Source: Companilactobacillus halodurans (GTDB lineage Bacteria > Bacillota > Bacilli > Lactobacillales > Lactobacillaceae). Taken from it: a stretch of DNA of 64,000 bases. The stretch spans positions 1 through 64,000 of the forward strand of contig NZ_VDFP01000007.1 of the NCBI RefSeq assembly GCF_009600985.1, given 5' to 3'. The position numbers were made by a program, and so were the translations under genes. The notes beneath the pieces are model-generated. The model searched no databases. It saw only the letters and a list, made by a program, of their open reading frames with translations, and was not told the DNA's origin. The first letter of the stretch is position 1. Every line of letters starts with the position of its first letter. Below, piece after piece: positions 8,387-16,365 of the stretch.

Positions 8387-9488
8387 ATTTTGCCACGATA
8401 TCGGTATAAATAGTAACTCCAACTAATAAGAGAATTATCAAAATAATTATTCCTATAACTATCATGTGACGTTTTTTATTCATTAAGAAAACAGCGACAA
8501 ATTCACGAATCAAAGCGTTAGGTAAGAAGTAAAAGCGGGTGGGAGCACCGATTCCATTGGCATTTAGGTTAGCCATCTTGGCATACAATCCCGCGCGGAA
8601 GATGTGATAATTATTGCTGAAGAATTTAATTTTTGCAGCATTTGAATTAAAGTCTTTTTCGATAACAATTTTTGAATATTGCATATTTTGTAAAGTGTTA
8701 CGCGACTTATCTTCCAATAAGGTCAATTTCTCATTCCAACCATGTGCAATCGCATATTGGGCCATGGCTTTAGCTTCCGATAATTTCTCATCTGGTCCTT
8801 GACCACCGGAAAAAACAATCTTAGGTGTCTTGCGCCCTTTTTGAGTTTGTTTATGGGCAAACTTGATGGCTGCGTCGATTCTATTGCCCAGTAATCGGGA
8901 TACTTTATCGCCACCAATCAACCCTGCTCCTAAGACGATTAAATAGTCAGCTTTGTAGCGTTTCGGTAGAAATTGATATAAGAAAACGTTGATTAAGAAA
9001 TTGTATGAGCAAATTATCAAGTAAAGTCCAATAGCTGGGAGTCCAGAAATCAAGGTGTTGAACCAGTTGGGCAAAAACTGTGAATGACCAGCGACGAAGC
9101 CATTGAATATCCACAGGGCAATTAAAACGATAGCTAGCAGTAAAGTCAGCATATTGGAAATCGTGTGAGTTTCTTTTTTCCAAACTACGAAGGCATTCCA
9201 CAGTAAAAGTGCCCAAGTGAATAACAATATTATTGTTATTATTCCAACAATCAACAAGAAAATGGTTCCCATGATGACAACAAAAGTTAAATTAGCTGTA
9301 CTGAAAATAAGGACTGCTAATTCCGCTAAGAAACTGACGAAAAAAATTGTAAAAGTGATTCCATTAATCAATCTGCGGGGTTCCTTCAACCAAAAGATTA
9401 GGAAAATCACTAACATCAAAATGGTTGCCAAACCCCAGTAAAGCGATACTTTTTGGAGATCGTTGATATATGGAACTAGTCCATTCAT
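8385..9488 (-). CDS. YdcF/ElyC-like membrane protein with DUF218 domain
   Basis: A 367-aa protein with about five or six N-terminal membrane helices (residues 15-170), a DUF218 domain (about 180-320, starting ADYLIVLGAGL and including FSGGQGPDEKLSEA) and a final C-terminal helix. DUF218 proteins such as SanA and ElyC are linked to envelope integrity. GAGGTGAG immediately precedes the ATG. It is transcribed alone. Confidence 0.83.
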   Translation of the reverse strand: MNGLVPYINDLQKVSLYWGLATILMLVIFLIFWLKEPRRLINGITFTIFFVSFLAELAVLIFSTANLTFVVIMGTIFLLIVGIITIILLFTWALLLWNAFVVWKKETHTISNMLTLLLAIVLIALWIFNGFVAGHSQFLPNWFNTLISGLPAIGLYLIICSYNFLINVFLYQFLPKRYKADYLIVLGAGLIGGDKVSRLLGNRIDAAIKFAHKQTQKGRKTPKIVFSGGQGPDEKLSEAKAMAQYAIAHGWNEKLTLLEDKSRNTLQNMQYSKIVIEKDFNSNAAKIKFFSNNYHIFRAGLYAKMANLNANGIGAPTRFYFLPNALIREFVAVFLMNKKRHMIVIGIIILIILLLVGVTIYTDIVAK

Positions 9489-9644
9489 GAACTCACCTCG
9501 CTTTTTATAGATTTCTTATTAATTTTATCATAGCGGTGATTTTAATAGGTTTATTAAGCAATTAATTATGGCTTATACTTATTAATGCAGATTAATACTT
9601 AAAAATACATATAATATGTTATTATCTGGGTAGAGGTGATGGAG

Positions 9645-10376
9645 ATGTTGCAGGAACAACGTTTAGAGGAAGTTTTGCAATTATTGAAGAATAAACAAGT
9701 TTTGACGTCTGAAGAAATGATTGAATATTTTCATGTTTCTCGAGATACCGTTCGACGTGATTTTGAAAAATTAGCTCAGGCCAATCAAGCCAAACGGGTT
9801 CACGGTGGCATTATGCGTTTAGAAAACAAACCTGTTGCATCTTTTAATGAGCGATTGCAGGATTTTAACGAAGCTAAAAATCGGATTGTTAAGTTAGCTT
9901 TGCAATTGATTGAAGTAAATGGCATTTATTTTTTTGATGTTTCGACTACTGTTTTGAAACTGGCGCAGCTTTTAGACACGAAGACAATCGTCTATACGCA
10001 TTCATTAGATAATTCGATTATGTTAAGCGATAACTCATCAGTCGATTTGCATACTTTAGGTGGAAAATTCTTTTCCAGAAATCGCTTCTTTTATTCAATT
10101 AATGAGACTCAATTTTTAGAGGATATAAGTTTTGACGTGGCTTTTATTGGAGCCGCTGGATTGAAAAATAATCGAGTTACTTTTGCTGATCAAGAGGATG
10201 CTGCTGTTAAAAAGTTAGCATTAAAACATGCGAAGGTTAAAGTTTTGTTAGCTGAAAATACGAAGTTTTCAAAGGAATCTACTTATAGTATTGGCAATTT
10301 GTCAGACTTTGATTACTTGATAACAGATAAAGAACCTGCAGCAAAAATCAAATCACTTGTTAAGGTTAAATATTGA
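9645..10376 (+). CDS. DeoR/GlpR-family transcriptional regulator
   Basis: A 243-aa regulator. The N-terminal DeoR HTH (residues 1-55) contains VSRDTVRRDFEKL, and the sugar-phosphate sensor domain follows (80-235). ATG 9645 is preferred over GTG 9636 or ATG 9639 because AGAGGTGAT ends 4 nt before it. It heads a three-gene operon with a sugar-phosphatase-like HAD protein and a macrodomain protein, so it likely responds to a phosphorylated metabolite. Confidence 0.9.
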   Translation: MLQEQRLEEVLQLLKNKQVLTSEEMIEYFHVSRDTVRRDFEKLAQANQAKRVHGGIMRLENKPVASFNERLQDFNEAKNRIVKLALQLIEVNGIYFFDVSTTVLKLAQLLDTKTIVYTHSLDNSIMLSDNSSVDLHTLGGKFFSRNRFFYSINETQFLEDISFDVAFIGAAGLKNNRVTFADQEDAAVKKLALKHAKVKVLLAENTKFSKESTYSIGNLSDFDYLITDKEPAAKIKSLVKVKY

Positions 10377-10385
10377 GGTGGGAAA

Positions 10386-11204
10386 ATGGCTATTAAATTG
10401 ATTTTAAGTGATATTGATGGAACGATTTTAGATGACAATAACAAAATTGATACAGGTTTAAGACTTGCTATCGCCAATTTAAAAAAACAGTCAGTGCCGT
10501 TTGTCTTGGCATCAGCCCGTTCTCCACAAGGGATGTTAAATATTGCTAAAGAATTAGACGTTTTGGATAATCCGATTGCTTGTTACAATGGGGCTCTAGT
10601 AGTCAAAGATTTGCAAAGCAACAACTATTCAACAATTTTGAGCCATCAATTAGAAAAGGCCGAAATTGAAAAAATGCTGACGATTATTCAACAAAATTTT
10701 CCAAAGGTAGCTATCAATTTATATTCGGGCTCCGATTGGTATGTGGAAAAAATTGATAAGTGGGTCAAAATTGAAGCAGACATCACCAAATTGACGCCGA
10801 TTGTGACTGATTTACAGACATTGGTCGCTAAAAATAATTTGCCGGTGCATAAAATTTTATTGATCAGTGAACCAGAAGAAATCGCTCAAGTCCACCAAAG
10901 ATTGCGTGATAGCAATTTAGCAAATAGCTCATTTTATCTTTCCAAACCTAATTATTTAGAGATTACCAATGCGCAAGTTTCAAAAGAGAAAGCTCTGCGG
11001 GAATTAGCGAAGACTTACAATTTGGAGTTATCCGAGACGATGTCTTTGGGCGATAACTTTAATGATGTGCCGATGTTAAAACTTGCCGGACTCGGTGTGG
11101 CCATGGATAATGCTCCAACTGAAGTTAAAAAAAGTGCTAATGTAGTTACAGGGACAAATAATCAAAATGGTGTCTCGAAAGCTATTGAGAAATATGTCCT
11201 TTAG
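10386..11204 (+). CDS. Cof-type HAD-IIB hydrolase
   Basis: A 272-aa phosphatase. Motif I is LSDIDGTILDD with the nucleophile Asp near residue 9. A C2B cap fills the middle, and motif IV is LGDNFNDVPML (near 222). The family dephosphorylates sugar phosphates, flavin or pyridoxal phosphates, with broad specificity. It is coupled to the upstream regulator (9-nt gap, GAGGTGGG ribosome site). Confidence 0.9.
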   Translation: MAIKLILSDIDGTILDDNNKIDTGLRLAIANLKKQSVPFVLASARSPQGMLNIAKELDVLDNPIACYNGALVVKDLQSNNYSTILSHQLEKAEIEKMLTIIQQNFPKVAINLYSGSDWYVEKIDKWVKIEADITKLTPIVTDLQTLVAKNNLPVHKILLISEPEEIAQVHQRLRDSNLANSSFYLSKPNYLEITNAQVSKEKALRELAKTYNLELSETMSLGDNFNDVPMLKLAGLGVAMDNAPTEVKKSANVVTGTNNQNGVSKAIEKYVL

Positions 11205-11216
11205 GAAGTGATCTGC

Positions 11217-11717
11217 ATGGAAAAAATTTCCATTATTAAAGGTGACATTGCTTATTTGCCATTTCATGTCGATGCAATCGTCAATGCGGCTAATAGTGCT
11301 TTAGTACCTGGCGGTGGGGTTGATGGTGCTATCAATAAAAAAGCTGGTCCTAATTTAGCCAAGGATATGTTATTGCTTGGTGGAACTAAAACTGGAACAG
11401 CTGTTTATACGAAAGCTTACGATTTAAACGCTGATTTTGTGATTCACGCCGTTGGTCCTAGATATAAAGATGGTGAACACGGTGAAAAAGAATTATTGGT
11501 CAGTGCCTATGAGTCAGTGATGAAATTAGCTCATAAATTGGAAGTCAATTCGTTGGCAATTCCATTTTTGAGCACTGGTGTCTATAGTTATCCTTTGGAA
11601 GAGGCCATTAGCATTGCTCTTGAAACTGTGAGAAAAGATAATTTGGATGCGAGAGTTTATTTTGTAGCATTTGATGAAACTACTGAAGAGATTGCTAAAA
11701 AGATTTTAGAAAAATAA
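11217..11717 (+). CDS. Macrodomain protein, probable O-acetyl-ADP-ribose deacetylase
   Basis: A 166-aa single macrodomain of the MacroD/YmdB class. Diagnostic motifs are DAIVNAANSALVPGGGVDGAI (residues 20-40) and FLSTGVYSYP (near 120). These proteins hydrolyse O-acetyl-ADP-ribose or mono-ADP-ribosyl groups. ATG 11217 is preferred over GTG 11208 because AGGAAGTGATC ends 3 nt before it. It is the last gene of the GlpR-Cof operon. No sirtuin or ADP-ribosyltransferase is visible in the window. Confidence 0.9.
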   Translation: MEKISIIKGDIAYLPFHVDAIVNAANSALVPGGGVDGAINKKAGPNLAKDMLLLGGTKTGTAVYTKAYDLNADFVIHAVGPRYKDGEHGEKELLVSAYESVMKLAHKLEVNSLAIPFLSTGVYSYPLEEAISIALETVRKDNLDARVYFVAFDETTEEIAKKILEK

Positions 11718-11727
11718 CTTTTAAGAA

Positions 11728-11764
11728 AAAAGAGCTTCAGAACAAATTGTTCTGAGGCTCTTTT
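11728..11764. terminator. Bidirectional terminator
   Basis: AAAGAGC-TCAGAAC and GTTCTGA-GCTCTTTT arms lie between converging genes. Confidence 0.88.
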
Positions 11765-11785
11765 GATCCAATCTAAAAATATTAA

Positions 11786-12472
11786 TTAAAATCTAGGTCC
11801 GCGCCAAAAATCTTTATGGAAATCTGGACGATGACCATGCCCATGTTCCATTGGTTTTTCAGGATGTCTGCCGTCTTGCATGCAGGGTCCACCAAATGGT
11901 GCGTGATGCATTTTTCTCCTCATTTCGTGTCGCATATGTCTGACTTCTTCTGGTGTCATCGAATCTTGCATTTGCATCATTTGTTCGCGCATATTCCGCA
12001 TTGCTTTGTAACGATCGGTGGGATCAATGAACTTTTCCGAATTCTTTTTGAAATCATCGTCCCAACCATCAGAAATCTTTTGAAGATAATCACTGAATTG
12101 ACGCTTCTCATCATCGTTTAAACCTGCTAAGAAAGTTTCACTATAATCTTCATTTTTTAGTGAGGCATTCTTTTCCGCTTTGGTGCGACCAGCATCAGTT
12201 AAGAAGACCAGCTTGCTGCGTTTGTCATTTTCATCTTCTTTTCGAGTGATGTCGCCGTTATTTTCCATTTTCTTCATTAACTCTGCTAATGAACTAGGAC
12301 GTAAATCCAAAACTTCAGCTAAATAGTTTTGAGTTAAGCCATCTTCTAGTTTCAAGATGGCAAGAACTCGTTGTTGTCCAGTTAACTTTTGTTTCTTTTG
12401 TCTCATATAAAAATTTGCAGCTTCACTGATAAATCTTAATTGTTTCATTAAATCATCTGTTATTTTACTCAT
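11786..12472 (-). CDS. MarR-family regulator with His/Met-rich C-terminal extension
   Basis: A 228-aa protein. Residues 1-140 form a MarR winged helix (LDLRPSSLAELMKKMENNG is the recognition region, NDKRSKLVFLTDAG the wing). Ordinary MarR proteins stop near 140-150. Here a further 80 or so residues follow, rich in Met, His, Arg and Gly (for example MMQMQDSM, MEHGHGHRPDFH). Such a tail could bind a soft metal or haem, but that is inference. It has its own promoter flanked by two operators, suggesting autoregulation. No efflux pump or enzyme is co-transcribed. Confidence 0.9.
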   Translation of the reverse strand: MSKITDDLMKQLRFISEAANFYMRQKKQKLTGQQRVLAILKLEDGLTQNYLAEVLDLRPSSLAELMKKMENNGDITRKEDENDKRSKLVFLTDAGRTKAEKNASLKNEDYSETFLAGLNDDEKRQFSDYLQKISDGWDDDFKKNSEKFIDPTDRYKAMRNMREQMMQMQDSMTPEEVRHMRHEMRRKMHHAPFGGPCMQDGRHPEKPMEHGHGHRPDFHKDFWRGPRF

Positions 12473-12504
12473 ATTAAATTCCTCATTTCGATTTTATTAA
12501 TTTA

Positions 12505-12562
12505 ATTCGGTACCGAACTTTATTACAAGAGATAGTATAGTTAGGCACCGAACAAATGTCAA
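12505..12562 (-). promoter_or_regulatory. marR promoter with two operator copies
   Basis: On the minus strand, TTGACA (12557-12562), 17 bp and TATACT (12534-12539) form a near-consensus promoter. The spacer holds GTTCGGTGCCTAAC (12540-12553). A second, more perfect palindrome with core TTCGGTACCGAA lies downstream at 12506-12517. Both share GTTCGGTRCC, so binding of the MarR dimer would block polymerase. Confidence 0.82.
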
Positions 12563-12708
12563 CTATTTAATTTGAGTAAATTAAAAATTGCGTGATATCA
12601 AGGCTGACAATAAGGAAATAAAACTTGAAACTAATTAATTGACAGTTGGCATCAAAATCCGTAAAATCTAAACAGTAAAATTTATCATTTAATTGTGAGG
12701 GTATTATT

Positions 12709-12858
12709 ATGAGACAAAATATTATTTTAGAATGTGCCAAGACAAATGAACGTTTGTACCTGACATCAAAGAACAAGTAAAACAATCCCGACCGTTTGGA
12801 ATTGTTGAAATATTCACCAAAGACAAGACAAAAAGAAATTTTTAAAGAGGTAAAGTAA
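12709..12858 (+). pseudogene. rpmG: rpmG (ribosomal protein L33, Zn-independent type) with in-frame TAA
   Basis: The frame from ATG 12709 to TAA 12856-12858 encodes a normal-length, 49-codon L33. It is interrupted by TAA at 12778-12780 (codon 24). Before the stop it reads MRQNIILECAKTNERLYLTS and KNK; after it NNPDRLELLKYSPKTRQKEI and FKEVK, matching L33 throughout. Position 24 is normally Arg or Lys, so a single-base change could have made the stop. Only one Cys is present, so this is the zinc-free paralogue. Its last stop overlaps the rpsN start (TAATG). A sequencing error is the main alternative. Confidence 0.85.
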
Positions 12859-13127
12859 TGGCTAAAAAATCAAAAATCGTTAAGAATCAAAAACAACTCG
12901 AGTTAATTGAAAAATATGCTCAAGTTCGTAAGGAATTAAAGGCTAAGGGCGACTATATTGCCTTATCGAAATTGCCTAGAGATTCCAGTCCCGTTAGATT
13001 AAAGAATCGTGATTCATTAGATGGACGTCCTCATGCATATATGCGCAAATTTGGAATGTCTCGTTTAAACTTTAGACAACTAGCTCATGCCGGTCAGATT
13101 CCAGGCGTTAAAAAAGCTAGCTGGTAA
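12858..13127 (+). CDS. rpsN: 30S ribosomal protein S14, zinc-independent type
   Basis: An 89-aa S14 of the long, cysteine-free class ([13 protein letters not shown] start, [20 protein letters not shown] signature near residues 54-73). This paralogue usually replaces the zinc-ribbon S14 when zinc is scarce, often under Zur or AdcR control. I could not identify a convincing Zur or AdcR box upstream. The start overlaps the stop of the broken rpmG, so the nonsense codon there may reduce coupled translation of rpsN. Confidence 0.95.
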   Translation: MAKKSKIVKNQKQLELIEKYAQVRKELKAKGDYIALSKLPRDSSPVRLKNRDSLDGRPHAYMRKFGMSRLNFRQLAHAGQIPGVKKASW

Positions 13128-13147
13128 AAAATAGGAGAGATTTTATT

Positions 13148-13264
13148 ATGGAAAGAATGAATACAGCAACGGCTTATCGTAATCTAAAAAGCCCTAATAT
13201 CAAAACTAGAAAACGCGCTTTGAGAGCTATCAAGGACAGCAAAAGAAAAGTCATCAAATATTAA
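13148..13264 (+). CDS. Small basic protein of the rpmG-rpsN cluster
   Basis: A 38-aa Lys/Arg-rich ORF (starts MERMNTATAYRNLKSPNIKT) with a clear AGGAGAG ribosome site 9 nt before its ATG. It lies 20 bp after rpsN and is probably co-transcribed. Similar short proteins in lactic acid bacteria carry the name putative metal homeostasis protein, to my recollection. Its function is not shown by the sequence. Confidence 0.7.
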   Translation: MERMNTATAYRNLKSPNIKTRKRALRAIKDSKRKVIKY

Positions 13265-13291
13265 TGTAACCGCTAACTTTCCTGATATAAT
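13265..13291 (+). promoter_or_regulatory. cre-like site and -10 box before the YfcC gene
   Basis: TGTAACCGCTAACT (13265-13278) matches TGWNANCGNTNNCA except for the last base. TATAAT follows at 13286-13291, with no good -35 box. CcpA control of the C4-dicarboxylate branch is plausible. Confidence 0.5.
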
Positions 13292-13335
13292 TGAATTGGT
13301 AATAATTTAATTATAGGAAAAAGAGGGGATACATT

Positions 13336-14868
13336 ATGGCAAGTGCCAAAAAGAAAAAGCATAGCTTTCCATCCGCGTATACGGTAATCGTTATTGTTTT
13401 AATTTTGGTTCAAGCTTTAACATTCTTCATACCATCAGGTAAATATAGTACTTTGGAATATAATTCTGGACTAGATAAGTTCGTTATTACGAAGGCATCA
13501 GGTAAGACAATTAAAGAAGATGCCACGCAAAAAACGCTTGATAAATATAAGATAAAAATCAAGGTCTCTAAGTTCAAGGATGGGACAATTTATCGTCCAG
13601 CAGCGATTCCTAATACCTATCACCAAATTAAGAAACCTAAACGTGGGGTATTAGGAACCATCAATCAATTTTTGACTTCACAAGTTCAAGGTATCGTCGA
13701 TAGTGTTGACATTATCGTCTTTATTTTGATTCTTGGTGGAGTCATCGGGGTAGTCAATGCCACTGGAGCAATGGATTCGGGGATGAAACGATTATCCGAA
13801 AAGCTTCAGGGCAAGCAAAAATGGCTGATTGTCATTGTGACTTCACTGATTGCTTTAGGAGGAACGACTTTTGGATTGGCTGAGGAAACAATTGCTTTTT
13901 ATCCAATCCTAATTCCAATCTTTCTATTAGCAGGTTATGATACATTGACTGCAGTCGCGGCGGTCTATTTGGGGACAGCAATTGGTTCGATGAGTTCAAC
14001 TATCAATCCGTTCTCAACTGTAATTGCATCAAATGCGGCCGGAATCAGTTTTACTGACGGCTTACCAATGAGAGCCTTGATGTGGTTTTGTGCCGTTGGT
14101 ATTTCAATTGTTTATACGATTCACTATGCTGAAAAAGTCCGTAAAGACCCAGCCAAATCCTTAGTTGCTGATCAAGCAGATGAAGATAAGGAACGTTTCT
14201 TGGGTGATATGGATATGTCAGTTAAAAGTGAATTTACTTTGCGCCAAAAGCTCTCGTTGATTGTCTTTGCGATGGGCTTTGTAGTGATGATTTATGGTGT
14301 TCAGCAGTTAGGTTGGTATTTCACAGAAATTGCGGTGGTCTTCTTAGCTGTAACGTACATCTTGATTTTTACGGCTGGTTTAAAGGAAAGCAAATTCGTC
14401 GATAGCTTCGTGTCAGGTGCTGGCGACTTGCTAGGTGTAGCATTAACTGTTGGTCTAGCTAGATCAGTTGGTATCGTGATGGAGAAGAGTTTTGTCAGCG
14501 ATACGATTATGCAGTACTTCAGTAATCAAATCAGCGGTATGAATAATGTCTTGTTCATCTGCGTTTTGTTCTTTGTTTATATTATCCTTGGTTTCTTTAT
14601 TCAATCGTCTTCAGGATTGGCCGTTTTATCGATGCCTATCATGGCACCTTTGGCCGATGTCGTTGGAATCGATCGTTCATTGATTATCAATGCGTATAAT
14701 TGGGGACAAGGTTTAATAGGTTTGATTGCACCAACCGGTTTAATTTTAGTATCACTCTCAATGGTGAAAGTTGGTTTTGATAAATGGATCAAGTTTGTGA
14801 CGAAATTATTAATAATGATAGTTATTCTGATTCTGGTATTCCTAAGCATTGGAGTATTAATGGAATAG
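13336..14868 (+). CDS. YfcC/DcuC-family membrane carrier
   Basis: A 510-aa transporter with about 12 hydrophobic segments. The insert at residues 40-110 is hydrophilic, and the conserved loop GTAIGSMSSTINPFST (near residue 212) is typical of YfcC/DcuC proteins. Members move C4-dicarboxylates, or arginine/ornithine in some branches. The neighbouring fumarase and fumarate reductase genes favour malate, fumarate or succinate. It is followed by its own terminator, so it is a separate unit from fumC. Confidence 0.82.
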   Translation: MASAKKKKHSFPSAYTVIVIVLILVQALTFFIPSGKYSTLEYNSGLDKFVITKASGKTIKEDATQKTLDKYKIKIKVSKFKDGTIYRPAAIPNTYHQIKKPKRGVLGTINQFLTSQVQGIVDSVDIIVFILILGGVIGVVNATGAMDSGMKRLSEKLQGKQKWLIVIVTSLIALGGTTFGLAEETIAFYPILIPIFLLAGYDTLTAVAAVYLGTAIGSMSSTINPFSTVIASNAAGISFTDGLPMRALMWFCAVGISIVYTIHYAEKVRKDPAKSLVADQADEDKERFLGDMDMSVKSEFTLRQKLSLIVFAMGFVVMIYGVQQLGWYFTEIAVVFLAVTYILIFTAGLKESKFVDSFVSGAGDLLGVALTVGLARSVGIVMEKSFVSDTIMQYFSNQISGMNNVLFICVLFFVYIILGFFIQSSSGLAVLSMPIMAPLADVVGIDRSLIINAYNWGQGLIGLIAPTGLILVSLSMVKVGFDKWIKFVTKLLIMIVILILVFLSIGVLME

Positions 14869-14880
14869 AATAACAGAAAC

Positions 14881-14914
14881 AAAAAGAAGTCATGTATTGT
14901 CATGGCTTCTTTTT
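14881..14914 (+). terminator. Terminator after the YfcC gene
   Basis: AAAAAGAAG-CATG and CATG-CTTCTTTTT arms enclose a 6-nt loop. Confidence 0.85.
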
Positions 14915-14975
14915 GTTTGGGTCGAAAAGTTATCTCCGTTATAATTAAAATAACTATTTATTTTGGAGGAAAATC

Positions 14976-16364
14976 ATGTCGGATTATAGAATTGAAGAAG
15001 ATACCTTGGGCGCAGTCAAGATTCCTATCGATGCTATGTGGGGTGCGCAAACGCAACGCAGTCTCAATAATTTTTCCACAGGTGAAAAGATGCCGCTAGA
15101 GATAATTAAAGCTTTATTGCAAATCAAAAAAGCGGCAGCTATTGCTAATAAAGAGGCTCAAGCAATAACTGGAACTAAGGCTGACTTGATTGTTCAAGCT
15201 ATCGATGAATTGTTGAAATTAGATGATTCAGAATTAAGAAAAGATTTTCCTTTGGTAATCTATCAAACAGGTTCGGGGACGCAAACCAATATGAACGTCA
15301 ATGAAGTTGTCAGTCATGTTGCCCAAAAGATTGATCCTGAAATTGAGATTTTACCAAATGACGATGTTAATCATGGACAAAGTTCAAATGATATTTTTCC
15401 AACAGCAATGAACATCACAGCTGCTATGAGTGTGGTCGAATTGGAAAAAGCAGTCAAACATTTGATTGAAGTACTTCGCAAAAAAGAAATTAAGTACTGG
15501 AAGGTTGTTAAGATTGGTCGGACTCATCTTCAAGATGCTACGCCATTAACTTTTGGTCAAGAGGTCAGTGGTTGGGTCAGCATGCTGGAACATGATTTAA
15601 ACTTTTTAGAACAGCTTAATCAAACGCTGAGTGAATTAGCTATTGGCGGTACGGCTGTAGGAACTGGTTTGAATGCTGCCGACGGTTTTTCTGATAGGAT
15701 TGCTGAAGAGATGACGCAAGTTTATCGACATGATTTTACTGCTGACACGAATAAATTCTACGGCTTAGCTGCTCATTCGGGATTAAATGTCGTTCACGGT
15801 GCTATCAAAACTCTGGCCAGCGATTTAATGAAAATTGCTAATGATGTCCGCTTTTTAGCTAGTGGTCCCAGGTCTGGTTATGGGGAATTGAACATTCCTG
15901 CTAATGAACCTGGTTCTTCAATCATGCCAGGCAAGGTCAATCCTACTCAAGCTGAAGCAATTACGATGGCAGCAACTAAAGTGATGGGTAACGATGTCAC
16001 AATTAACGTTGCTTCTAGTCAAGGAAACTTTGAAATGAACGTCTATAAACCAGTTATTATCAGTTCGTTCTTAGAATCGAGCACCTTGCTGACGGGTACA
16101 ATTATGGGCTTTGCCGATAAAATGATTGCTGGATTGACGGTCAATGAATCACGGATGCAAGAATTGGTCGATCAGTCGTTGATGACAGTCACTGCCTTAT
16201 CGCCACACATTGGTTATCATCAAAGTGCCGAAATTGCCCAACAGGCACAACGTGATGGAATGACCTTAAAAGAATCAGCAGTAAAATCAGGCATGGTTAC
16301 AGCGGAACAATTCGATCAATGGGTCGTGCCGATTGATATGACAAATATTAACAAGGGGAAATAA
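14976..16364 (+). CDS. fumC: Class II fumarate hydratase
   Basis: A 462-aa enzyme of normal length that interconverts malate and fumarate. Family motifs are GSGTQTNMNVNEV (near residue 98), GRTHLQDATPLTFGQE (near 183) and the signature GSSIMPGKVNP (near 315), which carries the catalytic Ser loop. TGGAGG precedes the ATG. It is followed after one base by the fumarate-reductase-like gene, so fumarate made here is probably reduced to succinate, regenerating oxidised cofactor. Confidence 0.96.
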   Translation: MSDYRIEEDTLGAVKIPIDAMWGAQTQRSLNNFSTGEKMPLEIIKALLQIKKAAAIANKEAQAITGTKADLIVQAIDELLKLDDSELRKDFPLVIYQTGSGTQTNMNVNEVVSHVAQKIDPEIEILPNDDVNHGQSSNDIFPTAMNITAAMSVVELEKAVKHLIEVLRKKEIKYWKVVKIGRTHLQDATPLTFGQEVSGWVSMLEHDLNFLEQLNQTLSELAIGGTAVGTGLNAADGFSDRIAEEMTQVYRHDFTADTNKFYGLAAHSGLNVVHGAIKTLASDLMKIANDVRFLASGPRSGYGELNIPANEPGSSIMPGKVNPTQAEAITMAATKVMGNDVTINVASSQGNFEMNVYKPVIISSFLESSTLLTGTIMGFADKMIAGLTVNESRMQELVDQSLMTVTALSPHIGYHQSAEIAQQAQRDGMTLKESAVKSGMVTAEQFDQWVVPIDMTNINKGK

Positions 16365-16365
16365 A

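Noticed and set aside
12560-12708. Zur or AdcR box before rpmG-rpsN
   Set aside because: No palindrome close to either consensus could be found by eye.
12567-12785. A 72-codon minus-strand frame upstream of and across rpmG
   Set aside because: It runs antisense to the L33 frame and has no ribosome site.
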